64,000 nucleotides of DNA from contig DATNQN010000128.1 in the NCBI GenBank assembly GCA_036703985.1, positions 1 through 64,000 on the forward strand, read 5' to 3'. The notes beneath the pieces were generated by a model. The model saw nothing but the letters and a program-made list of their open reading frames with translations, was not told where the DNA came from and made no database searches. This document shows, one piece after another, positions 25,150-32,327 of the stretch (the stretch's first letter is position 1; every line of letters starts with the position of its first letter). This DNA is from Leptolyngbyaceae cyanobacterium (GTDB lineage: Bacteria > Cyanobacteriota > Cyanobacteriia > Cyanobacteriales > Aerosakkonemataceae). Both the position numbers and the translations under genes were made by a program.

Positions 25150-25154
25150 ATTGA

Positions 25155-25472
25155 TTAAAAAGGTATTTCTTCAACTGGGTTAGAGGTAGCTGATGAATAA
25201 GCGTTCATCAGAAAACAGAAATGTTCGGCTTGTTCTTTGGTGTAGAAAAAGTAAGCGTAGTTGTATCCGCACACGGAATGCCAACCACCGCAAACCCAAG
25301 CGATTATTTTTTCTAGTAGAGGAGTCGCGGCGGTGGTTTTTACAGCCCAGTTACAATCAGACCAGTTAGCCGGTTTGAGGTCGATTGCGATCATTAGCGT
25401 GCCGTCTCTTGTCCAAATATCGAATGTCATTCTGTGTATACCGACTCCTTGCTGTTCCAAAGTTTTTTGCAT
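25155..25472 (-). CDS. hypothetical protein
   Basis: A 105-residue protein with aromatic and Cys-rich centre (AWVCGGWHSVCGYNYAYFFY). It has a mixed alpha/beta pattern. It lies five bases from the next gene in the minus-strand operon. Not recognised. Confidence 0.55.
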   Translation of the reverse strand: MQKTLEQQGVGIHRMTFDIWTRDGTLMIAIDLKPANWSDCNWAVKTTAATPLLEKIIAWVCGGWHSVCGYNYAYFFYTKEQAEHFCFLMNAYSSATSNPVEEIPF

Positions 25473-25560
25473 CTGCTACATTTTCTTAGCCGCATAATTA
25501 GGTAGCCGAAATCTATCTCACTTAGTACGTAGTGGTGATTTGACTTACAAAACGGGCATT

Positions 25561-25758
25561 TCATACTTTGACTACTTCAGCTAATACGATCCAGTCGCGG
25601 TGATTGCTTCCTTTTAAACAAATGCGAGTGCCAAAAAGCCCGACGCCGGGAACCGCACAGATTTTGTCTACGAAGTCGCGGCTCATGTGGAGGTCGAGTT
25701 GTTTGTCCGAACCCACTAGTCTGATGATGACGGGGTTGGGGTTTTCTTCGTTAGCCAT
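25561..25758 (-). CDS. small hypothetical protein
   Basis: A 65-residue protein: MANEENPNPVIIRLVGSDKQ at the start, then FVDKICAVPGVGLFGTRICL. It lies five bases downstream of the 107-residue gene in the same operon. Not recognised. Confidence 0.5.
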   Translation of the reverse strand: MANEENPNPVIIRLVGSDKQLDLHMSRDFVDKICAVPGVGLFGTRICLKGSNHRDWIVLAEVVKV

Positions 25759-25763
25759 TGGTG

Positions 25764-26087
25764 TTAGTTGGATTGGTGAAGGTTTTTTAGTTGCTGCTTT
25801 GACAGATGTAAGGTTTTGACGGGTGGGTTCTGACCGAGCAGGAAGGCTATCGCACCCGATGCAATTTCTGCTCTTTTTTGGGCATCCGGTGGTGTTTCTG
25901 TGCGGCTGATTACTAGTACTTCAAATTTTGGGTGTAGGTTGCGAGCCCAAACGTGACGGATGAAGCAGTGCTTATCAGGTGTCTCGAAGTGGACGCCTTC
26001 TGGGAAAATGCTGTCTGGTGGTGGTGTGATTTCGTTCCACTCCAGAATCCCTTGTGATGGTAAGTCTTTATATTGCAGTACTTTCAT
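25764..26087 (-). CDS. hypothetical protein
   Basis: A 107-residue protein starting MKVLQYKDLPSQGILEWNEI. It has a His/Trp-containing segment (CFIRHVWARNLHPKFEVLVI) and a helical tail. No known domain. Position is in the minus-strand operon of small genes. Confidence 0.55.
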   Translation of the reverse strand: MKVLQYKDLPSQGILEWNEITPPPDSIFPEGVHFETPDKHCFIRHVWARNLHPKFEVLVISRTETPPDAQKRAEIASGAIAFLLGQNPPVKTLHLSKQQLKNLHQSN

Positions 26088-26117
26088 GGTTGTTGTAGTG
26101 TTGGTAATAGATAAGTT

Positions 26118-26366
26118 TTAGTTATTGAGATTTTGGGCGATCGCGTTTTTCTCACCCAGGTTTTCCTTATCGATCGGATTGACAGCCCCTCCCACTAGTT
26201 CGATATCGCCGTAGGGGTGGCCTGTCTCTGTATCGAACTGCTGTTCGTACTCTTCATTGCAGATTTCACAGAGGTATTCTCTGACTGCTTCATCCACGTC
26301 AATTCCGGTATAAAGCAGCCGGTTATTACAGGTTGGGCATCTGTGGTGAGAGTAGGTTGCTTTCAT
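26118..26366 (-). CDS. zinc-ribbon protein
   Basis: An 82-residue protein. The start is at ATG 26366, which overlaps the upstream stop (ATGA). Two Cys pairs, RCPTCNNRLLYTG and EYLCEICNEEYEQ, spaced about 23 residues apart, form a zinc ribbon. Such proteins act in nucleic-acid binding or as small regulators. Target unknown. Confidence 0.65.
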   Translation of the reverse strand: MKATYSHHRCPTCNNRLLYTGIDVDEAVREYLCEICNEEYEQQFDTETGHPYGDIELVGGAVNPIDKENLGEKNAIAQNLNN

Positions 26367-26569
26367 TTTTCCCACGCTTGAACGGTTTGTAATTTTTCTT
26401 CTACTTCTGCGATCGCATCTTTGGCGTTATCAACGTGGGCGGCTACTTTTTCTAGATCGACATTCTCTCGACGCCAGACTTCCCAGAAAAGATCGTCGCT
26501 GGGGCCGTAGAATAGATGCTCAACCGCTGCCTCAAGATCTAGCATTGCTTGCTTAGGGTCTGATGTCAT
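26363..26569 (-). CDS. small helical protein, paralogue of the upstream gene
   Basis: A 68-residue acidic helical protein starting at ATG 26569 (ATGA overlap). Its last 20 residues, KDAIAEVEEKLQTVQAWEK, almost match the end of the upstream 102-residue protein, and the DNA (26370-26431 against 26578-26638) is also nearly identical. It arose by tandem duplication of a C-terminal module. Confidence 0.6.
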   Translation of the reverse strand: MTSDPKQAMLDLEAAVEHLFYGPSDDLFWEVWRRENVDLEKVAAHVDNAKDAIAEVEEKLQTVQAWEK

Positions 26570-26874
26570 GACTTCCCCCACGCTTGGACGGTTTGTAATT
26601 TCTCCTCTACTTCTGCGATCGCATCTTTGACCTCATCAAAAGCAGTTTTCGCAACCTTCACATCAAATAGGATTTGGTTATTCACTGCCCAGTCCAGTTC
26701 GTCTGCTTTGGTGTAAAGCTTTGTGACCGCATTCTGGAAGTCTAGAATTCCTGCTTGCTGATCTGCGATTTCGCATCCAATTTCACACCAACACGGGAAA
26801 ACGTTACCACCATCACTTGTGTAACCTGTCCCATCACAGTCAGTGCAAGTATTGCGCTCCTCATCTGGGTTCAC
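26566..26874 (-). CDS. zinc-cluster protein with duplicated C-terminus
   Basis: A 102-residue protein. N-terminal CTDCDGTGYTSDGGNVFPCWC is a DnaJ-like Cys cluster (C-x-x-C-x-G-x-G, then C-x-C). The C-terminal helix ends KDAIAEVEEKLQTVQAWGK, shared with the downstream protein. It overlaps the flanking genes by four bases each. Its partner is unknown; chaperone activity should not be assumed. Confidence 0.65.
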   Translation of the reverse strand: MNPDEERNTCTDCDGTGYTSDGGNVFPCWCEIGCEIADQQAGILDFQNAVTKLYTKADELDWAVNNQILFDVKVAKTAFDEVKDAIAEVEEKLQTVQAWGKS

Positions 26875-27116
26875 TTAAAGTCCTCCTCAGTCCATACTTT
26901 GATACGACTCTTCCGAATCTTGACCTGCTCAACTTTTTCCAATGCGTCCTCTACTTGACGTAGCGAGATTTTGACGCAACCGAGCCAGTCTTTCATGAGT
27001 TCTACGTTCAAAATGTCTGAGTCTGTTGGGCAAATATCTTTTACGTCAACTTTTAGTTGGGATAGCGCTCTGTCTAGAGCGAAATAAGTTCGTTTTTCCT
27101 CTTGTTCTATATCCAT
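26871..27116 (-). CDS. small hypothetical protein, first gene of minus-strand operon
   Basis: An 81-residue acidic and helical protein (EEKRTYFALDRALSQLKVDV, then LRQVEDALEKVEQVKIRKSR). It opens the operon that runs to 24300. The upstream terminator at 27143-27176 means the operon must have its own promoter in the short gap 27117-27142 or be fed by read-through. Confidence 0.6.
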   Translation of the reverse strand: MDIEQEEKRTYFALDRALSQLKVDVKDICPTDSDILNVELMKDWLGCVKISLRQVEDALEKVEQVKIRKSRIKVWTEEDFK

Positions 27117-27142
27117 AGTTTTAATGGGGTATCCAAACGCAA

Positions 27143-27176
27143 AAACCAGCGACGGGAAAAAGTCGCTGGTTTTTAT
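27143..27176 (-). terminator. hairpin terminator after the RHH/coiled-coil gene
   Basis: AAAAACCAGCGAC pairs perfectly with GTCGCTGGTTTTT (13-bp stem, 8-base loop) and ends in a T run on either strand. On the minus strand it directly follows the stop at 27176. It isolates that gene from the operon downstream. Confidence 0.85.
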
Positions 27177-27355
27177 TACTGATTTTCTTCTTGCAGCCTT
27201 TCAAGGACAATAGCCTCCAGGCGCTGCATATCTTGTAAAACTTGACTGCGATGCTCCTGATTTTCCTCCAACCTTGCCCTTAGCCTCTCAGCGTGGGCAT
27301 CCACATAAGCCAGGTGAGCCTGCTGCAATCGCCTCAACTGGCCAAGAATTCCCCC
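27176..27355 (-). CDS. coiled-coil segment, probable -1 frame continuation of the RHH gene
   Basis: In the frame after 27355 (minus strand) lies a strongly helical, polar coiled coil: GQLRRLQQAHLAYVDAHAER, then LEENQEHRSQVLQDMQRLEA, and a stop at 27176 directly before a perfect terminator. This frame is open upstream, but the N-terminal reading (MDNTHDQNEKQQPS...) is the shadow of the RHH coding sequence. The coiled coil most likely follows the RHH domain after a -1 shift at the run of five G at 27351-27355, giving about 125 residues in total. It may instead be a decayed gene or a sequencing error. Confidence 0.5.
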   Translation of the reverse strand, partial: GGILGQLRRLQQAHLAYVDAHAERLRARLEENQEHRSQVLQDMQRLEAIVLERLQEENQ

Positions 27356-27570
27356 AATATCTGATTCTTCGTGGCTGGTTCCGCATTGCTCATCGACCTG
27401 GCCATCTTTTCGATCACGTCGCTTTTGCTCGTGTTCATCCGAGAAGCTAGATCGTCCAATATCGCCAGCGTTGTGGGAGTGAGTGTTAGGTTCACCCTCT
27501 CTTTTCTCTCTCCGTACCTTGTAGGAGGGCTGTTGTTTTTCGTTTTGGTCATGTGTGTTGTCCATCTCAC
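27334..27570 (-). CDS. ribbon-helix-helix DNA-binding regulator
   Basis: A 78-residue frame with GTG start at 27570; ATG at 27552 (MTKTKNNSPP) is more likely. The RHH core ERVNLTLTPTTLAILDDLAS, then RMNTSKSDVIEKMARSM, is clear. The frame stops at 27334, in the middle of a sequence that continues as a coiled coil in the -1 frame. The gene is divergent from the plus-strand genes across the operator region at 27643-27687, so it is the likely regulator there. Confidence 0.7.
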   Translation of the reverse strand: MRWTTHMTKTKNNSPPTRYGERKERVNLTLTPTTLAILDDLASRMNTSKSDVIEKMARSMSNAEPATKNQILGEFLAS

Positions 27571-27642
27571 TGTTTAAACCACTTTACACAGGAAGGCAGG
27601 GATGAGTATGTGTGTACGCAACTTTTTTTTTTGCAGCAGGCA

Positions 27643-27687
27643 TTGACTTAATGCGTATACGTATACTATAACAGGGATACGCATTAA
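27643..27687 (+). promoter_or_regulatory. promoter overlapped by palindromic operator
   Basis: A -35-like TTGACT (27643-27648) and a -10-like TATAAC (27667-27672), spaced 18 bases, face the plus-strand genes. TTAATGCGTAT (27648-27658) is an exact inverted match of ATACGCATTAA (27677-27687), and the perfect palindrome GTATACGTATAC (27655-27666) lies just before the -10. This is a repressor-controlled promoter, most simply by the adjacent RHH protein. Confidence 0.7.
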
Positions 27688-27845
27688 TCAAGTGTGTTTT
27701 AGGGATTCACAGCTAGTAAGGGGGATTTGCCTATTTATCAGCGTTCATTGATATGGGATTTCCAAATACCTTGATGAGTTAACCAACAACAGAGTTGCAC
27801 AGAGTCTTCGGGGTAGGGTTCCTCACCTCCCCCACTTTCTTAAAA

Positions 27846-28091
27846 ATGACAAACCTTACTTCAGACCTTACTTTTCCTTACTGCAATCTTTTGGGCTACC
27901 ACGCATACCATTACCGAAAACACAAAAGCCTTTGGCATCTTCAATGGTTAGACATTTACTGGTATGGATGTCCGAGAAAAGCTTTCAAAGGTATCCCATC
28001 TAGACACTTACCGAGAATAAAAAAGAACGCCACAAAACGAGCGCTTATCGCTCTCTGGCAACACTCTTATCCAAACGGTTTAAATTGGTGA
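27846..28091 (+). CDS. small hypothetical protein
   Basis: An 81-residue protein starting at ATG 27846 (MTNLTSDLTFPYCNLLGYHA); an upstream TTG at 27795 would add 17 residues. Rich in Trp, Tyr and His (KSLWHLQWLDIYWYGCPRKA). Basic C-terminal half. First gene behind the palindromic promoter. Not recognised. Confidence 0.55.
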   Translation: MTNLTSDLTFPYCNLLGYHAYHYRKHKSLWHLQWLDIYWYGCPRKAFKGIPSRHLPRIKKNATKRALIALWQHSYPNGLNW

Positions 28092-28098
28092 ACCTACC

Positions 28099-29574
28099 AT
28101 GCCAACACTACAACAATTAAAATTGCCCCAACTCAGAGCATTAGCCGGAACCCTCGACCTCACCAAAGATAACGTCGCCGGCGATGCTAGAAAACCACAA
28201 TCTTGGATCGATGCAATAACTTTTCACTTGCAAAAAGAAGCCTTTACTGCTGAAGAATTTAAAGAAGAAATCAAGGGGTGGATATTCAATCGCTACGAAC
28301 TAGAAACCCTTCGCCAACACTGGGGCGATTACTGTTTTAGAGACGAACTGTACTGCACAATTAAAAATCATCTTCGGCAATTCTCCCGCTACATAGAAAG
28401 CCGATTTGATGATGGTTGGCAACTATTTCTTGGTTGGCTTGATGCGAAATTTGCCTTTACCAGCGGCACTCTTTTTGACTTGAATAATTACATTACCCCG
28501 CCCAAACCGAAGAACACTTGGGCTGATGCCGCTGACGTAGATGACGACGGTGATGACGAACTGCTGCCACTGCGATCGCCCAGCCGTGCAGTTCCATCAC
28601 CTCAACCAGAAGTTCCATCACTTCCAACTCCCGAACCAGAAGTTCCATCACTTCCCACTGAATACGATCGCGAGTTTGAACTTCTGCCACTACGCCCTAA
28701 GAAAGAACCAGAAGTTCCATTACCTGAAACCGATAACGATTGCTCCTGGGATCTGGACACTTTCCTACCCGTTGATGTTGCGGCTTCCCGCTTCAGCGTA
28801 GGTGATAAAGTTTGCGTTTTCCACGGAAAGCCCGCTTACCGTGCAGGGACGATTATCGATTTTAGGGCCTGCAACCGCACTCCCAATATGCCGCTAGTTC
28901 GCTGCGATGATGGCATAGAGCGCTTCCTTCCCCCCCAGATGATGCAGTTAATTCCAGAGGGGCAGATGTGTTTGTTCCCGCTGGATGAATTTGATGTTGC
29001 GATCGCAGAAATGGAGGCCGAGTTCGAGCAAGATGACGATCGCGACATCAAGATCGAGTTTTTACCGCCACCAGAACCCGATCCAGACCTCCTCGATGAC
29101 GACGATGAGGATGAGTGCTGGTTGATTTCTGACTACCTCAATGCTGATGAGGCGGTGGAAGAACTGCCCGAATGCGATCGCGCCGGAGAAGATTTCCCGG
29201 TGGATGATGATCGGTTATCGGTCGCGATTTGCGATCGAGATATCGAACTTCCACCGGGATACCCAGAACCGGGAACTGTTGACGAGGAAGAGTACTGGTG
29301 GATCGAACAGGGGGACGAGGAAGTTACCGAATGCGATCGCGACGAGGAAAGTAACCCTGCTTCGGCTCAGTTTTGGCTCACTACTTACCAAGGTTGGGTA
29401 GATGATTTTGACACCAATGTTGCTGTTTGTAACGAGTTCATGGAGGAATTCTCATACTTCACTCGTGAATTCTCATATTTGGCAAATTGCGATCGCACCC
29501 AATCCCCCCATCTCCCCATCTCCCCATCTCCCCATCCTCTCCTAACTCCATCCGCTTCACGCCCACCACCGTGA
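28099..29574 (+). CDS. acidic SAP-like protein with internal SH3-like segment
   Basis: A 491-residue protein. The N-terminus LQQLKLPQLRALAGTLDLT fits a SAP-type helix pair. Residues about 165-215 hold short Pro repeats (PEPEVPSLPTE). A Tudor/SH3-like piece follows (FSVGDKVCVFHGKPAYRAGT). The second half is extremely acidic (DDDDEDE, DEEEYWW). The last 30 residues translate a C-rich repeat (SPHLPISPSPHP) and may be an accidental extension. It may bind DNA or mimic it; the acidic region could act as a DNA mimic, but that is inference. Confidence 0.65.
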   Translation: MPTLQQLKLPQLRALAGTLDLTKDNVAGDARKPQSWIDAITFHLQKEAFTAEEFKEEIKGWIFNRYELETLRQHWGDYCFRDELYCTIKNHLRQFSRYIESRFDDGWQLFLGWLDAKFAFTSGTLFDLNNYITPPKPKNTWADAADVDDDGDDELLPLRSPSRAVPSPQPEVPSLPTPEPEVPSLPTEYDREFELLPLRPKKEPEVPLPETDNDCSWDLDTFLPVDVAASRFSVGDKVCVFHGKPAYRAGTIIDFRACNRTPNMPLVRCDDGIERFLPPQMMQLIPEGQMCLFPLDEFDVAIAEMEAEFEQDDDRDIKIEFLPPPEPDPDLLDDDDEDECWLISDYLNADEAVEELPECDRAGEDFPVDDDRLSVAICDRDIELPPGYPEPGTVDEEEYWWIEQGDEEVTECDRDEESNPASAQFWLTTYQGWVDDFDTNVAVCNEFMEEFSYFTREFSYLANCDRTQSPHLPISPSPHPLLTPSASRPPP

Positions 29575-29681
29575 AGCGCTCCCGATGAATGGCTCTCTTG
29601 ATGTGCTGGGCATGGGCAACCATGCCTTCCTTCCCTCTCCAACTTGCAACGGGAACCAAAAATGATTTTCAGGCATTAGCG

Positions 29682-30581
29682 ATGGATTTGACCGCAGACA
29701 TATTGAGCGAACTAGCCCCAAAAATTCAGACGCCAATTGAAGCGTTGAGCGAATTTTTTCACAACCTGGACTGCACCACTTTAGGGGAAAATTTCCCCTG
29801 GTTGGATAGTCAGATTCAAATCAATAATTTGGGATACATTTTCGTCGGTGCGTGCTTGCAGCGAATTCGACACCATAATCTATACCGGTTCGATTACGGT
29901 GACTTCAAAGAATACTGTAGGCACGCACTAGGCAGAAGCTACAACTATTGTCTGCGGTTGATTCAAGCCGCTCAAACCGCCTATTTATTAATTCAAGAAA
30001 AGTTCGATCGCCTGCCAACTTGCGAATCGCAAATTCGCCCGATTGTCCAAGTTTTACCAAAAGATAAGTTCGGAAATATTGACCTTACTGCTATCAACCC
30101 AGAGGCACCATCAGCATCTTATTTGTGGGAAGAAGTCCTCAAAAACGCTGACGAGAAAAATAACGGTCTTATTACCGCCGATTTAGTGCAGAAAACAGTT
30201 AACGCCGAATTGCAACTAGAAACCAAACAACAACAAGAAAGGAAGGTGAAAATAGCTATTGCCAACAAATATCGACAACGCCTATCCCGGATAGCACTTG
30301 AGGAGGGAAAATCGGAAGCTGAAATTTTAGAAGAACTGATCGATCGCAGGTATCTGGAAATGGATTTTGATGAATATCCAGAAACCGATTCATCAGAAAA
30401 CGAACCCGCAGCTTCCGAATCCGATGACGACATCCCCTCCGATCCGCTCGACTGGGAAAACGATTTAGACCTTTTGGTCAGTCATTTCGAGCGACGAATC
30501 AACCCACCCAAATCAGAACAAATGTTAGAAACAACTGCCAAAAATCCATCGCGATCGCCTCCCACCGTATCGCGATGGTAG
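29682..30581 (+). CDS. phage/plasmid-type protein with winged-helix-like motif
   Basis: A 299-residue protein, start chosen at ATG 29682 (MDLTADILSELAPKIQTP); the frame is open to 29589 but that part reads as junk. The central motif YGDFKEYCRHALGRSYNYCL, then RLIQAAQTAYLLI, resembles the Y-x-x-F-x-x-Y-C-x-x-x-x-G-x-S-x-x-x-x-x-R-L-I pattern found in small phage and plasmid proteins linked with replication or regulation. A C-terminal helical region is followed by an acidic tail. A weak hairpin terminator follows. Confidence 0.6.
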   Translation: MDLTADILSELAPKIQTPIEALSEFFHNLDCTTLGENFPWLDSQIQINNLGYIFVGACLQRIRHHNLYRFDYGDFKEYCRHALGRSYNYCLRLIQAAQTAYLLIQEKFDRLPTCESQIRPIVQVLPKDKFGNIDLTAINPEAPSASYLWEEVLKNADEKNNGLITADLVQKTVNAELQLETKQQQERKVKIAIANKYRQRLSRIALEEGKSEAEILEELIDRRYLEMDFDEYPETDSSENEPAASESDDDIPSDPLDWENDLDLLVSHFERRINPPKSEQMLETTAKNPSRSPPTVSRW

Positions 30582-30601
30582 AGCAAGGAGTAAATGGTCT
30601 T

Positions 30602-30616
30602 GGGGCATTTTGCCCC
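30602..30616 (+). terminator. hairpin after the 299-residue protein
   Basis: GGGGCA and TGCCCC with a three-base loop, followed by a T-rich stretch (ttccttct). It is short and weak but placed 20 bases after the stop. Confidence 0.4.
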
Positions 30617-30659
30617 TTCCTTCTATTAGCTGTAAAGCACCTATCAGTTAATAACAATC

Positions 30660-30905
30660 ATGGATGAAAAAGTATTAGTCAAACAAGAACGAAAAGCTAT
30701 TATCCAAGGTTTAGAAACTTTAGGATATCAAGTATTACTTCGGCCTAAATCGCTTTTAATTTGCGGTGGGTCGGAAATTTACACGCTACGGCGATCGAGC
30801 TTCACTAGGGCGTGGTCTATCGTTCCCACACCTGACACGATCGAATTTAAAACCATCTTCCATCGTATTTGTTGGGCGTTGTTTTACGTGAGGTGGAAAA
30901 CCTAA
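30660..30905 (+). CDS. hypothetical protein coupled to GIY-YIG gene
   Basis: An 81-residue basic protein (MDEKVLVKQERKAIIQGLET, then LRRSSFTRAWSIVPTPDTIE). Its stop overlaps the start of the GIY-YIG gene by one base (TAATG). No domain recognised. Confidence 0.6.
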   Translation: MDEKVLVKQERKAIIQGLETLGYQVLLRPKSLLICGGSEIYTLRRSSFTRAWSIVPTPDTIEFKTIFHRICWALFYVRWKT

Positions 30906-31171
30906 TGTATGTCTACCTTTTGCACTTTAGCCGTCCGATCAATCCAAACCGTCCAGCACAACATTATCTCGGTAGTACGATCGACATCGACGAACGACTA
31001 AGACAGCACCGAAAAGGACAAGGTTCTCGCCTGTGCGAAGTAGCAAGAGAACGCGGTATAAGTTTCCAATTGGCAGAACTTTTTATCGACGCTGACTACC
31101 GACAATTAGAACGAACTTTCAAACGCAGACGCAATCACCCCAAACTTTGCCCCATATGCTCCAAGCAGTAA
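30905..31171 (+). CDS. GIY-YIG nuclease-like protein
   Basis: An 88-residue protein, start at ATG 30905 (the upstream frame is overlapped by the previous gene). MYVYLLHF, then HYLGSTIDIDERLRQHRKGQ, corresponds to the GIY and YIG strands with the first Arg, and Glu in YRQLERTFKRRRN fits the metal-binding Glu. The fold is complete but minimal, without a DNA-binding domain. It is in an operon with four small genes and could be a nicking enzyme of the element. Confidence 0.75.
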   Translation: MYVYLLHFSRPINPNRPAQHYLGSTIDIDERLRQHRKGQGSRLCEVARERGISFQLAELFIDADYRQLERTFKRRRNHPKLCPICSKQ

Positions 31172-31452
31172 TTATTCACAAAGAACAGGACTATATTCTC
31201 ATCCCCTGGACTAGCATCGTTCGTACCGAATACCGTCAAACACCTTATTCTGTTGGTACGAAAATTAAAATCAACACACCCGAATACTTCAAAATCACGG
31301 CATTGGGTTCGGACGTGCAAATTTTAGAATGTCTTGTGTTCGGTGGAGAATCTGCCAATATTCTCAATAAAGCGTTTCGACGACTAGGTGACGCTTATCC
31401 AGTTGTTGATGTTTACGGATCTGATTTGATTGATAATTTTTTAATTCGATGA
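31156..31452 (+). CDS. small hypothetical protein
   Basis: A 98-residue protein, start at ATG 31156. It has an alpha/beta pattern (MLQAVIIHKEQDYILIPWTS, then FKITALGSDVQILECLVFGG). Its start lies inside the GIY-YIG gene and its stop overlaps the next start (ATGA). Not recognised. Confidence 0.55.
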   Translation: MLQAVIIHKEQDYILIPWTSIVRTEYRQTPYSVGTKIKINTPEYFKITALGSDVQILECLVFGGESANILNKAFRRLGDAYPVVDVYGSDLIDNFLIR

Positions 31453-31709
31453 TTAAACCTTACATTCTGCAAAATATTTATACCGCCAATTACTATCAGC
31501 AATTGAATTTTGTTAGCTCGTTGCTCAAATCAATCGTAGACGAGGAACTGATTTATACTGGCGAATCAACACAATTAATGTTGAAACTCGACACCGTTAA
31601 CCCAGACGCCGATCCGGACATGGACGAACTCAACCAGCTAACGGATAACGAGAAACTGGAATTAGCAATTCACGTTTTAAGTAACGTTATAGCCCACATA
31701 CCAAGATGA
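31449..31709 (+). CDS. small acidic hypothetical protein
   Basis: An 86-residue helical, acidic protein (PDADPDMDELNQLTDNEKLE). It is coupled to its neighbours by ATGA overlaps on both sides. Not recognised. Confidence 0.55.
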   Translation: MIKPYILQNIYTANYYQQLNFVSSLLKSIVDEELIYTGESTQLMLKLDTVNPDADPDMDELNQLTDNEKLELAIHVLSNVIAHIPR

Positions 31710-32050
31710 ACAAAGCTTTTTTCAAAACGCAATGTGGCCCCTGGAAACCTTACGCCCCTTTCTTCAAAGACGGCGTTCCCATCTATGGAACGTTTGGCAT
31801 CTTAGCGGGGCCTGATAACATTCCTGCCTACGAAGTCCGCGTAAATGAATTGAACTCCCAGCAAGTAGGCGTTTTATTAAAGCGTTGGTTGTGGCAAAAC
31901 GAAGACAACCCAACTATTAGTTTAGAAATGGCAATGGATAGCCTATTAGAACGTTGCACGATTCCTAAACATTGGTTTTCTCACGTTGCAGTGGTGGGAG
32001 ATATAACTATTCGATCGGAAGATATTACTGATATCAAAAAACTTTCGTGA
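31706..32050 (+). CDS. small hypothetical protein, last of operon
   Basis: A 114-residue protein with a Trp/Pro-rich N-terminus (CGPWKPYAPFFKDGVPIYGT) and helical C-terminal part. It is the last gene of the coupled plus-strand operon. The GC-rich spacer that follows separates it from the DEDD recombinase. Not recognised. Confidence 0.55.
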   Translation: MNKAFFKTQCGPWKPYAPFFKDGVPIYGTFGILAGPDNIPAYEVRVNELNSQQVGVLLKRWLWQNEDNPTISLEMAMDSLLERCTIPKHWFSHVAVVGDITIRSEDITDIKKLS

Positions 32051-32327
32051 TTACCGCCTGAGGAGCCGGGTTCACCCACCCGGCGAAACTCTTCTCAAGA
32101 GTCGCGGAACCGGGTTCACTTTCCCCCCGCAGTTAGTACCGCTCCCTGTAACGAAATGGGTTAATAACCCCATCATATTCGTGGATCGAGTGCTAATTTC
32201 AGTGGATGCGGCAGGCTTCCAACCCCTGCCGCGTCATACCCAATTGACCCCTAAACAGAAATGGCTGACTGGTAGTTTGCCCGGAGTGGTTCGTGGGTTT
32301 TTTGGGTGCCCTTTTCATTTTATCCAT
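32051..32327 (+). ncRNA. candidate bridge RNA region of the IS110-type recombinase
   Basis: About 277 bases without convincing coding potential upstream of the recombinase start at 32328. Strong hairpins are visible: GCCGGGT with ACCCGGC (32065-32084), ACTCTT with AAGAGT (32088-32102), GGGTTA with TAACCC (32158-32170), and GCGGCAGG with CCTGCCGC around a 9-base loop (32208-32232). IS110-family elements make a structured bridge RNA from just this kind of long leader, with separate loops for target and donor. Whether the loops match flanking DNA was not tested. Confidence 0.5.

Noticed and set aside
29385-29681. Frames through the region between two element genes
   Set aside because: The region is C-rich repeat and reads as low-complexity peptide; I start the next gene at 29682 instead.
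32181-32327. An N-terminal extension of the recombinase
   Set aside because: The IS110 fold begins near 32328, and this stretch is GC-rich with strong hairpins, so I treat it as a non-coding leader.
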